Shown piece by piece: positions 35,089 to 44,738 of a stretch of DNA of 64,000 bases; position 1 is the stretch's first letter, and each line of letters starts with the position of its first letter. The DNA comes from Candidatus Pelagibacter sp. RS39 (GTDB lineage: Bacteria; Pseudomonadota; Alphaproteobacteria; Pelagibacterales; Pelagibacteraceae). The DNA is taken from assembly GCF_002101315.1 (NCBI RefSeq), contig NZ_CP020777.1, positions 682,001 through 746,000 of the forward strand. The letters run 5' to 3'. Position numbers and translations under genes: made by a program. The notes below the pieces were generated by a model, which saw only the letters and a program-made list of their open reading frames with translations, was not told the DNA's origin and made no database searches.

Positions 35089-36564
35089 TTATAATTTTTT
35101 CTTTAGAATCTCATTAATTAATTGAGGGTTAGCTTTACCACCTGATGCCTTCATTGCTTGCCCAACAAAAAAACCAAATAATTTTTCTTTACCTTGTTTA
35201 TATTCAATAGCTTTTTCTCTATTATCATTAATTATTTTATCAATTAAAGCCTCTAAAGCCTTTGGATCACTTTGTTGCTTTAATCCTTTTTCCTCAACAA
35301 TTTTTTGTGGATCTTTATCTCCATCAATCATTAATTCAAAAACAGTTTTTGCTATTTTTCCTGAAATAGTTCCATTCTTAATTAGATTTATTAATATGGC
35401 AAAATTCTTTGCGCTCACTGGACTTTGAGAAATTTCTAAACCTTTGCTATTTAAAACAGCAAATAGTTCTCCTGTAATCCAATTGACTGCTAACTTAATG
35501 TCTTTATTCTTACCCATTTTTGCTACAACTTCTTCAAAGTATTTCGCTGTATCAATATCAGACACTAAAATATTGGCCTCATGAGGAGACAATCTAAACT
35601 CTTCAATAAATCTTTTCTTTTTATCATCTGGAAGTTCTGGAATATCATTTTTAAGTTCTTCAATAAATTTTTCCGAAACCTCTAGAGGTAATAAATCAGG
35701 GTCAGGAAAATATCTGTAATCATGAGCATCTTCTTTAGATCTCATTGACCTTGTCTCATTCTTCTTCGTATCAAAAAGTCTTGTTTCTTGATCAATAGTT
35801 TTGCCCTCTTCAATTAAGTCAACTTGCCTATTAGCCTCATATTCTATCGCCATCTGCATAAACTTTATTGAATTAACATTTTTAATTTCACATCGTGTAC
35901 CAAATTCTTTTGAACCTTTTGGCCTGACAGAAACATTCACATCAGCTCTTAAAGAACCTTCTTGCATATTACCATCACAAGTTCCTAAATATCTCATTAT
36001 AGATCGTAGTTTTTTGATGTAAGCATTAACCTCATCTGGTGATCTTAGATCAGGTTTGCTCACTATTTCCATTAAAGCTACTCCTGATCTGTTTAAATCT
36101 ACAAAGGTATTTTGTGGGTCAAGATCATGAATACTTTTTCCAGCGTCTTGTTCTAGATGTAATCTCTCTATACCAACTTCTTTTTGACCATTAGGCATAT
36201 CCAAAATAACTTTGCCCTCACCTACTATTGGATCTTTAAATTGTGATATTTGATATCCTTGAGGCAAATCAGCGTAAAAATAATTTTTTCTATCAAATAC
36301 TGAACGTTTATTAATTTTTGCATTTAGTCCAATACCAGTTTTAATTGCTTGTTTAACACAAAATTCATTTATTACTGGTAACATTCCTGGAAATGCAGCA
36401 TCAACTAAACTGACCTGTGTATTAGGTTCTGCTCCGAATTTTGTTGCAGAAGTAGAAAATAATTTAGACTCAGATAAAACTTGAGCATGAACTTCTAAAC
36501 CAATTACTACCTCATACTGATTATCTTTTCGGTTGATCAAATATTCTGAGTCTTTTTTACTCAT
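35089..36564 (-). CDS. gatB: Aspartyl/glutamyl-tRNA(Asn/Gln) amidotransferase subunit B
   Basis: 491 residues from the ATG at 36564, which overlaps the gatA stop as ATGA and follows GGTGGA; a TTG four codons upstream is less likely. Motifs: [33 protein letters not shown]-like [39 protein letters not shown] and [12 protein letters not shown]. The C-terminal YqeY-like tail ends near [14 protein letters not shown]. It carries the kinase step converting misacylated Glu-tRNA(Gln) and/or Asp-tRNA(Asn). Confidence 0.97.
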   Translation of the reverse strand: MSKKDSEYLINRKDNQYEVVIGLEVHAQVLSESKLFSTSATKFGAEPNTQVSLVDAAFPGMLPVINEFCVKQAIKTGIGLNAKINKRSVFDRKNYFYADLPQGYQISQFKDPIVGEGKVILDMPNGQKEVGIERLHLEQDAGKSIHDLDPQNTFVDLNRSGVALMEIVSKPDLRSPDEVNAYIKKLRSIMRYLGTCDGNMQEGSLRADVNVSVRPKGSKEFGTRCEIKNVNSIKFMQMAIEYEANRQVDLIEEGKTIDQETRLFDTKKNETRSMRSKEDAHDYRYFPDPDLLPLEVSEKFIEELKNDIPELPDDKKKRFIEEFRLSPHEANILVSDIDTAKYFEEVVAKMGKNKDIKLAVNWITGELFAVLNSKGLEISQSPVSAKNFAILINLIKNGTISGKIAKTVFELMIDGDKDPQKIVEEKGLKQQSDPKALEALIDKIINDNREKAIEYKQGKEKLFGFFVGQAMKASGGKANPQLINEILKKKL

Positions 36565-38018
36565 TTTATCCACCAATCAGTAATTTTGTTTTTAAAGTTG
36601 ATCTTTTCTTCCATAGCATAAGCTATATTTAATATATTTTGTTCATCAAAGGCTTTGCCAATAATTTGTAAACCTAATGGATAACCTTTTGTATCATGTC
36701 CGGCAGGTATTGAGATACCTGGAAGTCCAGCTAAGTTAACAGGAACTGTGAATATATCATTAAGATACATTGAAACTGGATCATTAGTTTTTTCACCTAT
36801 TTTAAATGCTGAGCTAGGTGTTGATGGAGTTAAAATTGCATCGACTTTTTTATAAGCTTCATCAAAATCATTTTTGATAAGTTTCCTTACTTTTTGAGCT
36901 TTAAGATAATATGCATCGTAATACCCAGAGGATAAAACATAAGTTCCAATCATAATCCGTCTTTGAACTTCAGCTCCAAAACCTTCTGATCTAGTTTTTT
37001 CGTACATATCAATTAAATTTTCACCTTTAGCTCTAAATCCATACTTAACACCATCATATCTTGCTAAGTTTGATGAAGCCTCTGCTGGAGCAACTATATA
37101 ATATGTTGGTAAGGCATAACTTGTATTTGGTAGAGAAATATCAATAGTTTCAGCACCACAATCTTTAATATATTGAATACCTTTTTGCCAAAGATCTTCA
37201 ATTTCTTTTGGCATACCGTCAACTCTATATTCTTTTGGTATTCCAATTTTTTTTCCTTTTATGTTATTTGTAAGTTCTTTGCTGTAATGATTTCTTTTGA
37301 AATCTATTGAAGTAGAGTCTTTGGGATCATAAGAGCTAATCACTTCATGCAATAAAGCACAATCCTTGACATTTTGTGCCATTGGTCCTGCTTGATCCAA
37401 TGATGATGCAAAAGCAACTATTCCATATCTTGAACAACTTCCGTATGTAGGTTTCAATCCAACAATTCCAGTAAAAGAAGCTGGTTGTCTAATTGATCCA
37501 CCAGTATCAGTACCAATTGTAACAGGAGTTAATTGTCCAGCTACAGCTGAAGCTGAACCACCAGAAGATCCACCTGGAACTAAATTTTTATCAATAGGAC
37601 TTTGAACATTGCCAAAAAAACTTGTTTCATTTGAAGAGCCCATCGCAAACTCATCGCAGTTTAACTTACCTAAAAGTATCGCACCTTCATTCCAAATATT
37701 TTCTGTTACTGTTGACTCGTAAGTTGGAACAAAATTATTTAAAATTTTACTACCAGCAGTTGTTTTAATGTCTTTTGTGCAAAATAAATCCTTAACTGCC
37801 ATTGGTATACCGGGCAGTTTTAAATCAAGATTAGGTTTTTGATCAAATTTTTTTGCTTTATCTAGAGCTGATGTAAAATCATTTGTAATATAAGCATTCA
37901 ATTCCACTGACTTTTCAGATCTATCAATAAATGCTTTTGTTACATCTGTTGAGGAAAGTTTTTTATTTTTAATATTTTCAACTAACTCTGTTAAAGATTG
38001 TTTTGTTATATCTGACAT
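36561..38018 (-). CDS. gatA: Aspartyl/glutamyl-tRNA(Asn/Gln) amidotransferase subunit A
   Basis: 485 residues, amidase-signature enzyme. Catalytic triad Lys in [13 protein letters not shown] (about 76), cis-Ser and nucleophile Ser in [13 protein letters not shown] and [13 protein letters not shown] (about 149-180). It releases ammonia from glutamine for GatB. Middle gene of gatCAB: its start overlaps the gatC stop by one base and its stop overlaps the gatB start. Confidence 0.97.
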   Translation of the reverse strand: MSDITKQSLTELVENIKNKKLSSTDVTKAFIDRSEKSVELNAYITNDFTSALDKAKKFDQKPNLDLKLPGIPMAVKDLFCTKDIKTTAGSKILNNFVPTYESTVTENIWNEGAILLGKLNCDEFAMGSSNETSFFGNVQSPIDKNLVPGGSSGGSASAVAGQLTPVTIGTDTGGSIRQPASFTGIVGLKPTYGSCSRYGIVAFASSLDQAGPMAQNVKDCALLHEVISSYDPKDSTSIDFKRNHYSKELTNNIKGKKIGIPKEYRVDGMPKEIEDLWQKGIQYIKDCGAETIDISLPNTSYALPTYYIVAPAEASSNLARYDGVKYGFRAKGENLIDMYEKTRSEGFGAEVQRRIMIGTYVLSSGYYDAYYLKAQKVRKLIKNDFDEAYKKVDAILTPSTPSSAFKIGEKTNDPVSMYLNDIFTVPVNLAGLPGISIPAGHDTKGYPLGLQIIGKAFDEQNILNIAYAMEEKINFKNKITDWWIK

Positions 38019-38305
38019 TATTCAATCACCTTAGGTACTACAAAATAATCCTCATTATCCTGTGGAGAATTTTTTATAATTTGTTCTCTGATATTTTTAC
38101 TTTTTACTTCATCAGATCTTAATTTTAAGGTCGTTTCAGCAATAGAAGTTAATGGTTCTACATTGTCAGTTTTTAATTCATTAAGTTTTTCAATAAAATC
38201 AAAAATAGAATTTAAATCACCAGCTAATTTTTCAGCTCTTTGCTCGTCAACTGAAATTCTTGCTAATTTAGATATATGTTTTATTGTTTTAAGATCTATG
38301 CTCAT
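38018..38305 (-). CDS. gatC: Aspartyl/glutamyl-tRNA(Asn/Gln) amidotransferase subunit C
   Basis: 95 residues. IKHISKLARISVDEQRAEKLAGDL at the N-terminus (motif KHISKLARI), LNSIFDFIEKLNELKTDNVEP (motif VEPLTS) and the C-terminal DYFVVPKVIE are standard. It clamps GatA to GatB. First gene of the leftward gatCAB operon, divergent from ruvX across a 50-base gap that contains the palindromes TATTTAAATA and ACTTAAGT. Confidence 0.96.
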   Translation of the reverse strand: MSIDLKTIKHISKLARISVDEQRAEKLAGDLNSIFDFIEKLNELKTDNVEPLTSIAETTLKLRSDEVKSKNIREQIIKNSPQDNEDYFVVPKVIE

Positions 38306-38342
38306 ATGCTATTTAAATATGAGGCAAAGTATCACTTAAGTT

Positions 38343-38348
38343 TAAAAT
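38343..38348 (+). promoter_or_regulatory. -10 element of ruvX, possible leaderless start
   Basis: TAAAAT ends seven bases before the ruvX ATG at 38356 and no ribosome-binding sequence is present, so transcription may start at the ATG. Chance occurrence cannot be excluded and no -35 element is recognised. Confidence 0.25.
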
Positions 38349-38355
38349 ATACAAT

Positions 38356-38811
38356 ATGATCACTTTAGAGGAATTTAAAAAAAAACACTCAGATAAGTGT
38401 AGATTGATAGGTTTAGACCTTGGATCTAAAAGAATTGGTGTGTCAATCTGTGATGATAAACAATTGATAGCCACTCCTTTAAAAACAATAAATAGGAATT
38501 CGCTTAAAGATCTTGTTGATGAACTCAGATTAATCGTTGATGAAAATGATATAAAAGGAATCATTGTTGGAAATCCTTTAAATATGGATGGATCCTCAGG
38601 TAGATCTGCTCAATCAGTAAAAGATACAACTGAAAATATCGAAAAAAACTTAGATATTCCAATTTGTCTTTGGGATGAGAGACTCTCAACTGTTGGTGCT
38701 TTCAATCTATCTAGCCAATTAGATATTAATGTGAGTAAAAGAGAAAAAAAGATAGATGAAAATGCTGCTGCTTTTATATTACAGGGAGCTTTAGATTTTT
38801 TAAATAATTAA
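38356..38811 (+). CDS. ruvX: Putative pre-16S rRNA nuclease / Holliday junction resolvase homologue YqgF
   Basis: 151 residues, RNase H-like fold. LIGLDLGSKRIGVSICDD (first acidic site, about 17-34), IIVGNPLNMDGSSGRSAQS (about 75-93), LWDERLSTVGA (about 110) and DENAAAFILQGALDFL (last Asp). The family trims the 5' end of 16S rRNA in E. coli. It is divergent from gatC and followed by pyrB after 42 bases. Confidence 0.92.
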   Translation: MITLEEFKKKHSDKCRLIGLDLGSKRIGVSICDDKQLIATPLKTINRNSLKDLVDELRLIVDENDIKGIIVGNPLNMDGSSGRSAQSVKDTTENIEKNLDIPICLWDERLSTVGAFNLSSQLDINVSKREKKIDENAAAFILQGALDFLNN

Positions 38812-38814
38812 TAC

Positions 38815-38843
38815 TTGCTATTATAGAGGTTTATAGTTATAGA
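38815..38843 (+). promoter_or_regulatory. Candidate pyrB promoter with short direct repeat
   Basis: TTGCTA at 38815-38820 and TATAGA at 38838-38843 are 17 bases apart and the second ends ten bases before the pyrB ATG. Each matches the sigma-70 consensus at four of six positions. TTATAGAG occurs twice (38821-38828 and 38837-38844). This would allow pyrB-pyrC-plsY to be transcribed apart from ruvX. Confidence 0.35.
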
Positions 38844-38853
38844 GTTGGTTTTA

Positions 38854-39795
38854 ATGGCAATTAAAACAAATCAAGCTATTAAAATATCTCAAAAACACCT
38901 ATTAGGAATTCAAGATTTATCAATCAATGATGTTAATTTAATTCTTGATGAAGCAAATTCATTTATAAAAGTAAATCAGAGTAAAAATAAAAAAGTTGAC
39001 GTTTTAAGAGGTAAAACTCAAATAAATTTATTTTTTGAACCTTCTACTAGAACTCAAAGCTCTTTTGAACTAGCTGGTAAAAGACTTGGTGCTGATGTTA
39101 TGTCGATGAATATTAGCAACTCTGCAATTAAAAAAGGTGAAACATTAATAGATACAGCAATGACTCTTAATGCAATGCATCCTGATATTATTGTAATTAG
39201 ACATCAAGACTCTGGGGCATGTAATCTACTTTCACAAAAAGTAAACTGCTCAGTTCTTAATGCTGGTGATGGCAGAAGAGAGCACCCTACTCAAGCTTTA
39301 TTAGATGCATTAACAATCATAACTCGTAAAAAAAAGATACAAGGATTAAAAATTGCAATCTGTGGAGATATTCTTCATTCAAGAGTTGCTAGATCAAATA
39401 TTTACTTACTTAGTATGTTGGGGGCAGAAATGAACATAATCGCTCCAACAAATCTTATGCCAAAAGAAATTGAAAAATTTGGTGTTAATACTTTTACTGA
39501 TATGAAAAAAGGGTTGAAAGATTGTGATATTGTTATGATGTTGAGATTACAGAATGAACGAATGACAAGTTCATATCTTTCATCCAATAGAGAATATTAT
39601 GAATATTACGGATTAACTCCTGACAAATTAGAACACGCTAAATCTGATGCCTTAATTATGCATCCCGGTCCAATGAACAGAGGTATAGAAATAGATACAA
39701 TGCTAGCAGATGATATCAACAAAAGTGTAATTAAAGAGCAAGTTGAATTGGGTGTCGCGGTAAGAATGGCTTGTCTTAAAATATTTTGTACATGA
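38854..39795 (+). CDS. pyrB: Aspartate carbamoyltransferase catalytic chain
   Basis: 313 residues from the ATG at 38854; a TTG three codons upstream also exists. [20 protein letters not shown] holds the carbamoyl-phosphate site, followed by the flexible loop Lys in [11 protein letters not shown], and [12 protein letters not shown] and [11 protein letters not shown]. It makes carbamoyl aspartate. No regulatory pyrI is seen; the next gene is a dihydroorotase homologue, consistent with the class of ATCase that forms a complex with a (often inactive) dihydroorotase. Confidence 0.96.
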   Translation: MAIKTNQAIKISQKHLLGIQDLSINDVNLILDEANSFIKVNQSKNKKVDVLRGKTQINLFFEPSTRTQSSFELAGKRLGADVMSMNISNSAIKKGETLIDTAMTLNAMHPDIIVIRHQDSGACNLLSQKVNCSVLNAGDGRREHPTQALLDALTIITRKKKIQGLKIAICGDILHSRVARSNIYLLSMLGAEMNIIAPTNLMPKEIEKFGVNTFTDMKKGLKDCDIVMMLRLQNERMTSSYLSSNREYYEYYGLTPDKLEHAKSDALIMHPGPMNRGIEIDTMLADDINKSVIKEQVELGVAVRMACLKIFCT

Positions 39796-41081
39796 TGAAA
39801 AAACAATATTTTATAAACGCTAATATAATTGATCCTTATAACTCCATGAATGAAAATGGGGGTCTAATTATAAATGAAGATGGAAAAATTGAAGCTATAG
39901 GAAAAAAAGTAAATATTAATAATTTACCAAGTAGAGAAAAACCTACTGATTTAAAAGGTAAATACATTTTTCCTGGATTAGTCGATATGCGAGTTTTTGT
40001 TGGTGAACCAGGCTATGAGTATAAAGAAAATTTTAGAACTCTGAGCAATGCGGCACTCTCGGGTGGCGTCACTTCTGTCGTAACAATGCCTAATACAGAT
40101 CCAATCATTGATAACGTTTCTATAGTCGATTTTCTAAAAAGAAGAGGAAGAGATAAATCAAAGATAAATATTTTTCCATGTGCCTCCTTAACAAAAAATA
40201 CTGAAGGTACAAACATGACTGAATTTGGTTTGTTACAAGGTAAAGGAATAATTGCATTCACCGATGGTGTTAAAACAATTCAAAATCCAAGATTGATGTC
40301 TAGAATAATGAACTCTGCTAAAGATTTGGGTAGTTTAATAATGCAGCACGCTGAAGATTATGAGCTAGCAAAAAATGGCATGATTAACTCTGGAATAATT
40401 GCTTCAAAATTAGGACTATCTGGTATACCTGAAATCGCTGAGCGTATTCTGATCGAGAGAGATTTAACATTACTAGAAAAGGTTAAATGTAGATATCATA
40501 TCTCTCAATTATCATCACAAAAGTCTGTCGAGGTAATTAAATCAAGAAAGGAAATAGTAAAATTCACATGTGGTGTTTCAATTAATAACTTATCTTTAAA
40601 TGAAAATGACATAGGAGATTTCAAAACATTTTTGAAATTATCCCCACCATTAAGAAGAGAAGAGGATAGACTAGCTTTAGTACAAGGTTTAAAGGACGAT
40701 TTAATTGATGTGATAGTTTCAGATCACAAACCTGAAGATGAAGAATCAAAAAGATTAACATTTGCTCAAGCAGCAACTGGCGCGTCAGGAATAGAAACTT
40801 TGCTGTCTCTAAGTTTAGAATTATATCATAACGGATCACTCAAATTAGAGACAATAATTAAAGCATTAACATCAAATCCTGCTAAAATATTAAAAATAAA
40901 CAAAGGAAATCTATCTATTGGTAATGATGCCGATCTTTGTATAGTAGATATAGATAAACCATGGATTGTAAAAAAGGATAAGCTTATCTCAAAATCAAAA
41001 AATACATCTATCGAAGATAAAAAACTTCAAGGCAGAGTCACAAATACATTTGTAAACGGTAAAGAATTATTTAGGCTATAG
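39792..41081 (+). CDS. pyrC: Dihydroorotase-like protein, probably a non-catalytic partner of PyrB
   Basis: 429 residues, amidohydrolase TIM barrel with flanking beta-sandwich. The strand-1 zinc motif normally DMHVHxREPG reads [10 protein letters not shown]: Arg67 and Phe69 replace both metal-binding His. The later DHxPH motif reads SDHKPED. Other fold markers remain ([45 protein letters not shown]). Loss of the HxH makes zinc catalysis unlikely, and inactive PyrC partners of PyrB are known. It is coupled to pyrB by an ATGA overlap. A working dihydroorotase should exist elsewhere. Confidence 0.88.
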   Translation: MMKKQYFINANIIDPYNSMNENGGLIINEDGKIEAIGKKVNINNLPSREKPTDLKGKYIFPGLVDMRVFVGEPGYEYKENFRTLSNAALSGGVTSVVTMPNTDPIIDNVSIVDFLKRRGRDKSKINIFPCASLTKNTEGTNMTEFGLLQGKGIIAFTDGVKTIQNPRLMSRIMNSAKDLGSLIMQHAEDYELAKNGMINSGIIASKLGLSGIPEIAERILIERDLTLLEKVKCRYHISQLSSQKSVEVIKSRKEIVKFTCGVSINNLSLNENDIGDFKTFLKLSPPLRREEDRLALVQGLKDDLIDVIVSDHKPEDEESKRLTFAQAATGASGIETLLSLSLELYHNGSLKLETIIKALTSNPAKILKINKGNLSIGNDADLCIVDIDKPWIVKKDKLISKSKNTSIEDKKLQGRVTNTFVNGKELFRL

Positions 41082-41082
41082 C

Positions 41083-41661
41083 ATGGATATTTTAATCATA
41101 GGTATAATTTCATATTTGATGGGTTCAATTCCATTTGGATTGATACTAACAAAAATTTTTTTGAAAAAAGATATAAGAGATATTGGATCTGGAAATATTG
41201 GAGCAACAAATGTACTTAGAGCTGGTAACAAAATAGTTGGTTACATCACATTATCTCTTGATATTTTAAAAGCTGTTATCCCTGTAATATTTGTTAAAAT
41301 TTATTACACAGAATTTTTATATTTAGCATCATTATGTGCATTTATAGGTCACGTATTTCCTGTATGGCTTAAATTTAAAGGAGGAAAAGGTGTGGCAACA
41401 TACGTAGGTATTCTGTTTGCTATTAATATTTATTTTGGAGTTATTTTTGCTTTATCTTGGTTTGTAATTTTTGCTATAACAAAATTTTCATCTTTATCTT
41501 CATTAATTGCTTCTTTATCAGTTCCTGTTTATTTACTAGTCACGGGTCAATTTAAAGATATATTTTTTTTTATAATCATGTTCGTGTTAATATTTTTTAC
41601 CCATCGAGAAAATATTAAAAGATTGAAAAATAAAGAAGAAACTAAGACAAAAATTTATTAA
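41083..41661 (+). CDS. plsY: Acyl-phosphate glycerol-3-phosphate acyltransferase PlsY
   Basis: 192 residues with about five membrane helices. The three conserved loops are visible: YLMGSIPFGLIL, GSGNIGATNVLRAGN (about 38-52) and FKGGKGVATYVG (about 98-109), followed by the His in FFTHRENIKRLK. It transfers the acyl group from PlsX product to glycerol 3-phosphate, the first membrane step of phospholipid synthesis. It starts one base after the pyrC-like stop. dprA, often next in alphaproteobacteria, is missing. Confidence 0.96.
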   Translation: MDILIIGIISYLMGSIPFGLILTKIFLKKDIRDIGSGNIGATNVLRAGNKIVGYITLSLDILKAVIPVIFVKIYYTEFLYLASLCAFIGHVFPVWLKFKGGKGVATYVGILFAINIYFGVIFALSWFVIFAITKFSSLSSLIASLSVPVYLLVTGQFKDIFFFIIMFVLIFFTHRENIKRLKNKEETKTKIY

Positions 41662-41664
41662 TTT

Positions 41665-41689
41665 GACTATCTAACTCTTTTAGGTAGTT
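41665..41689 (+). promoter_or_regulatory. Stem-loop immediately upstream of topA covering the only ribosome-binding candidate
   Basis: ACTATCTAA (41666-41674) pairs with TTAGGTAGT (41680-41688), nine pairs with one G-U, extended by a G-U at 41665/41689, around loop CTCTT. It lies in the 36-base gap between plsY and topA. The sequence AGGT that could bind 16S rRNA is inside the right arm. It could act as a weak terminator for the pyr-plsY transcript or restrain topA translation. Confidence 0.4.
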
Positions 41690-41697
41690 TGTCATTT

Positions 41698-44277
41698 ATG
41701 AACTTGGTCATTGTAGAAAGCCCAGCTAAAGCCAAAACTATCAATAAATATTTAGGTGATAATTATAAAGTATTAGCTAGTTATGGGCATATAAGAGATT
41801 TACCTTCTAAAAATGGTTCTGTTGATCCAGATCAAGATTTTAAAATGGAGTGGGAGATCGATAGTTTTTCTAAAAAATATCTTAAAGAAATTACAGACGC
41901 AGCCAAAGATTCTTCAAAAATAATATTAGCTACCGATCCTGATCGTGAGGGCGAAGCAATAGCTTGGCATGTAAAAGAGTATCTAAATGAAAAAAAACTT
42001 CTTAAAGATAAAGAAATAGAAAGAGTTGTGTTTAACGAAATTACAAAAAAAGCAGTAATTCACGGTATTGAAAACCCAAGACAAATTGAACCGCTTTTAG
42101 TTGATGCTTACATGGCTCGAAGAGCTTTAGATTACTTGGTTGGCTTTAATATTTCACCAATATTGTGGACAAAACTTCCAGGCTCTAAATCTGCGGGTAG
42201 AGTTCAATCAGTAGCTTTAAAATTAATAACTGAAAGAGAGCATGAAATTGAATCTTTTAAGCCAGAAGAATTTTGGACTTTAAGTGTCAAATTTAAAGAT
42301 GAAAAAAATCAAAATATCCTAGCTAGTATTAGTCAACTCGATAACAACAAGGTTGAAAAATTCTCTTTTAGAAATAAAGATGAAATAAATAAGGCCATAT
42401 CAAGTATCAATCAAAAAAAATTTAATATTACTGATATATCTAGTAAAGTGGTAAATCGTAATCCATCAGGACCATTTACTACATCAACTCTTCAACAAAC
42501 AGCTTCAAGTCGATTAGGTTTTGGTGCATCAAGAACTATGCAAATTGCTCAAAAGCTTTACCAAGGAGTCGATATTGAAGGAGAAACTATAGGTTTGATA
42601 ACATATATGAGAACGGATGGTACTAATTTATCCAAAGATGCTGTTGTTGCTTTTAGAGATTATATCAAAAAAGAAATCGGTAATGAATATTTACCTGAAA
42701 GTGCTTTAAATTACTCTGGCAAAAAGGCAAAAAATGCACAAGAAGCACATGAAGCAATAAGACCCACAGATATTATCAGGACTCCCCAAAGTGTAAAAAA
42801 GTATCTGAGCACTGATCAAAATAAACTTTATGATTTAATATGGAGTAGAGCTTTATCTTCTCAAATGCAATCTGCTAAATTTGATAGAAATACTATAACA
42901 ATTACATCAAATAATAATGATACAGTATGCAAAGCAAGTGGATCAGTTCTTAAATTTGATGGATTTTTAAAGATATATAATAATCAAGGCAAGGATGATG
43001 ATGAAAACATTCTACCCTCTGTATCTAAAGGACTTGTAAATATTGAGTCCTTAATAGATGAACAGCATTTTACACAGCCCCCTCCAAGATATTCTGAGGC
43101 TAGTTTGGTAAAAAAACTAGAGGAGTTAGGAATAGGAAGACCATCTACTTATGCAAGTATAATTTCTACAATAGCAAATAGAGGTTATGCAGAGATATTG
43201 AATAAAAGATTTTTTCCCACTGATAGAGGAAAACTTATTTCAGCTTTTCTTGAAAAATTGTTCTCAAAATACGTGGATTATAACTTTACCGCTGGTTTAG
43301 AGGATCAATTAGATGAAATTACAACTGGTAAAGAAAGCTGGATAAAAGTTTTGGAGCTGTTCTGGAAAGACTTTAATAACAATGTGTCTGAAGTAAAGGA
43401 AAAAAGAACAAGAGAGGTTTTAGATCTTTTAAATGATAGTCTGGGAGATTTGGTTTTCGATAAGGATGACAAAGGAAATATTGTAAGAAAGTGCCAATTA
43501 TGTAATTCAGGGACACTAAGCTTAAAGAATAGCTTTAGAGGTGGCGCATTTATTGGTTGTTCAAATTACCCTGAGTGTAAATTTACTAGACCTTTATCTA
43601 AAGCTAAAGCAGCTGCACAAGCACAGTTAGCGGAACCGAAATTTATTGGAAAACATGAGAATGGTAATGATATATATCTTAAAAACGGAAGATTCGGTCC
43701 ATATTTGCAATATGAAAAAATTCCTGAGGATATAGAAGTTGAAAAAACACCAAAGAAAAAAAGGAAAGCAAAAAAAACTAAATCAGATGTAAATGAACTT
43801 TTAAAAAATGTCTCTATTCCAAAGGGTTTGGAATTAGATAGTATTGATTTAGAAAAAGCACAATTTTTATGCTCATTACCTAAATCTTTAGGAATAAATC
43901 CTGACAATCAAAAAGAAATTACTTTAAACACTGGAAGATTTGGTCCTTACCTAAAGTGTGAAAACAAATCAGCTCGAATAGAAAATATTGAGGAAATCTT
44001 CTCTATTGGTTTAAATAGAGCTGTGACATTGATTGCTGAAGCTAAACCAGGAAGAATGTCTTCTTCGATGATCAAAGATTTAGGTGAACACCCTGAAGAT
44101 AAAAAACCGGTAAGAATTATGAAGGGACAATACGGTCCTTATATCAAATATAAATCTCTAAATGCAACTATTCCTGAGGAAAAGGATCCTACTGAACTTA
44201 CAATGGAAGAGGCGTTAATATTGATTGAGAAAAGAAGAGAATACGATAAAACAAAAAAGAAAAAAAAGAAAAAATGA
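41698..44277 (+). CDS. topA: DNA topoisomerase I
   Basis: 859 residues from the ATG at 41698 (MNLVIVESPAKAKTI, the usual N-terminus); a TTG three codons earlier is possible. The Toprim domain has VIVESPAK and ATDPDREGEAIAWH; the active-site Tyr is in IGLITYMRTDGTNLS (about residue 303). A zinc-ribbon-like repeat with CQLCNSGTLSLKN and IGCSNYPECKFTR lies near 600-630, followed by Lys-rich repeats with GRFGPYL/GQYGPYI and a poly-Lys end. It relaxes negative supercoils. It overlaps the RidA gene by four bases. Confidence 0.97.
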   Translation: MNLVIVESPAKAKTINKYLGDNYKVLASYGHIRDLPSKNGSVDPDQDFKMEWEIDSFSKKYLKEITDAAKDSSKIILATDPDREGEAIAWHVKEYLNEKKLLKDKEIERVVFNEITKKAVIHGIENPRQIEPLLVDAYMARRALDYLVGFNISPILWTKLPGSKSAGRVQSVALKLITEREHEIESFKPEEFWTLSVKFKDEKNQNILASISQLDNNKVEKFSFRNKDEINKAISSINQKKFNITDISSKVVNRNPSGPFTTSTLQQTASSRLGFGASRTMQIAQKLYQGVDIEGETIGLITYMRTDGTNLSKDAVVAFRDYIKKEIGNEYLPESALNYSGKKAKNAQEAHEAIRPTDIIRTPQSVKKYLSTDQNKLYDLIWSRALSSQMQSAKFDRNTITITSNNNDTVCKASGSVLKFDGFLKIYNNQGKDDDENILPSVSKGLVNIESLIDEQHFTQPPPRYSEASLVKKLEELGIGRPSTYASIISTIANRGYAEILNKRFFPTDRGKLISAFLEKLFSKYVDYNFTAGLEDQLDEITTGKESWIKVLELFWKDFNNNVSEVKEKRTREVLDLLNDSLGDLVFDKDDKGNIVRKCQLCNSGTLSLKNSFRGGAFIGCSNYPECKFTRPLSKAKAAAQAQLAEPKFIGKHENGNDIYLKNGRFGPYLQYEKIPEDIEVEKTPKKKRKAKKTKSDVNELLKNVSIPKGLELDSIDLEKAQFLCSLPKSLGINPDNQKEITLNTGRFGPYLKCENKSARIENIEEIFSIGLNRAVTLIAEAKPGRMSSSMIKDLGEHPEDKKPVRIMKGQYGPYIKYKSLNATIPEEKDPTELTMEEALILIEKRREYDKTKKKKKKK

Positions 44278-44735
44278 ATTTTCAAGAAAATTTAAAAAAA
44301 CTTGGCTTAAAACTTCCTGAAGCTAAAGCACCTGTAGGAAATTATGTTGCAACAAAAATTTCAGGAAAAATGTTATTTGTGTCAGGTCAAATTTCAATTG
44401 ATGAAAAAGGTGAATTAATTAAAGGAAAAGTTGGAAAAGATTTAGATGTAGATTCAGGATATAATGCAGCAAAAAGATGTGCTTTAAGTATTATTTCTCA
44501 AATAATGAATACATGTGATAATGATCTAACAAAGATCAAATCTTGTATTAAACTAACAGGTTTCGTTAATTCTACTGATGATTTTACTGATCAACCAAAA
44601 GTGATAAATGGTGCCTCTGATTTAATCGCATCTGTTTTTGGAGATGCAGGAATGCATACAAGAGCAGCTGTGAGTGTGAATAGTCTTCCCTTAGGTGTTG
44701 CCGTAGAGGTCGATGCTATATTCGAGCTAAATTAA
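44274..44735 (+). CDS. RidA/YjgF-family protein
   Basis: 153 residues, the longer RidA subfamily (YjgF_endoribonc-like). FVSGQISIDEKGELIKGKVG, CIKLTGFVNSTDDF and the signature HTRAAVSVNSLPLGVAVEVDA (in parts HTRAAVSV and LPLGVAVEVDA) with the substrate-binding Arg are present. Classical RidA hydrolyses reactive enamine/imine intermediates of PLP enzymes; whether this subfamily does is uncertain. It is coupled to topA through ATGA. rnr, a frequent topA neighbour in alphaproteobacteria, is not here. Confidence 0.85.
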   Translation: MNFQENLKKLGLKLPEAKAPVGNYVATKISGKMLFVSGQISIDEKGELIKGKVGKDLDVDSGYNAAKRCALSIISQIMNTCDNDLTKIKSCIKLTGFVNSTDDFTDQPKVINGASDLIASVFGDAGMHTRAAVSVNSLPLGVAVEVDAIFELN

Positions 44736-44738
44736 AAT

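Noticed and set aside
43566-43907. 113-codon open frame antisense to topA
   Set aside because: Phe/Ser-rich translation mirrors Lys-rich repeats of the topoisomerase tail; no start context or family resemblance.
43740-44277. Lys-rich, repetitive end of topA as a possible DNA repeat element
   Set aside because: The repetition is at the protein level (GRFGPYL-type motifs normal for topoisomerase I tails), not a DNA repeat array.
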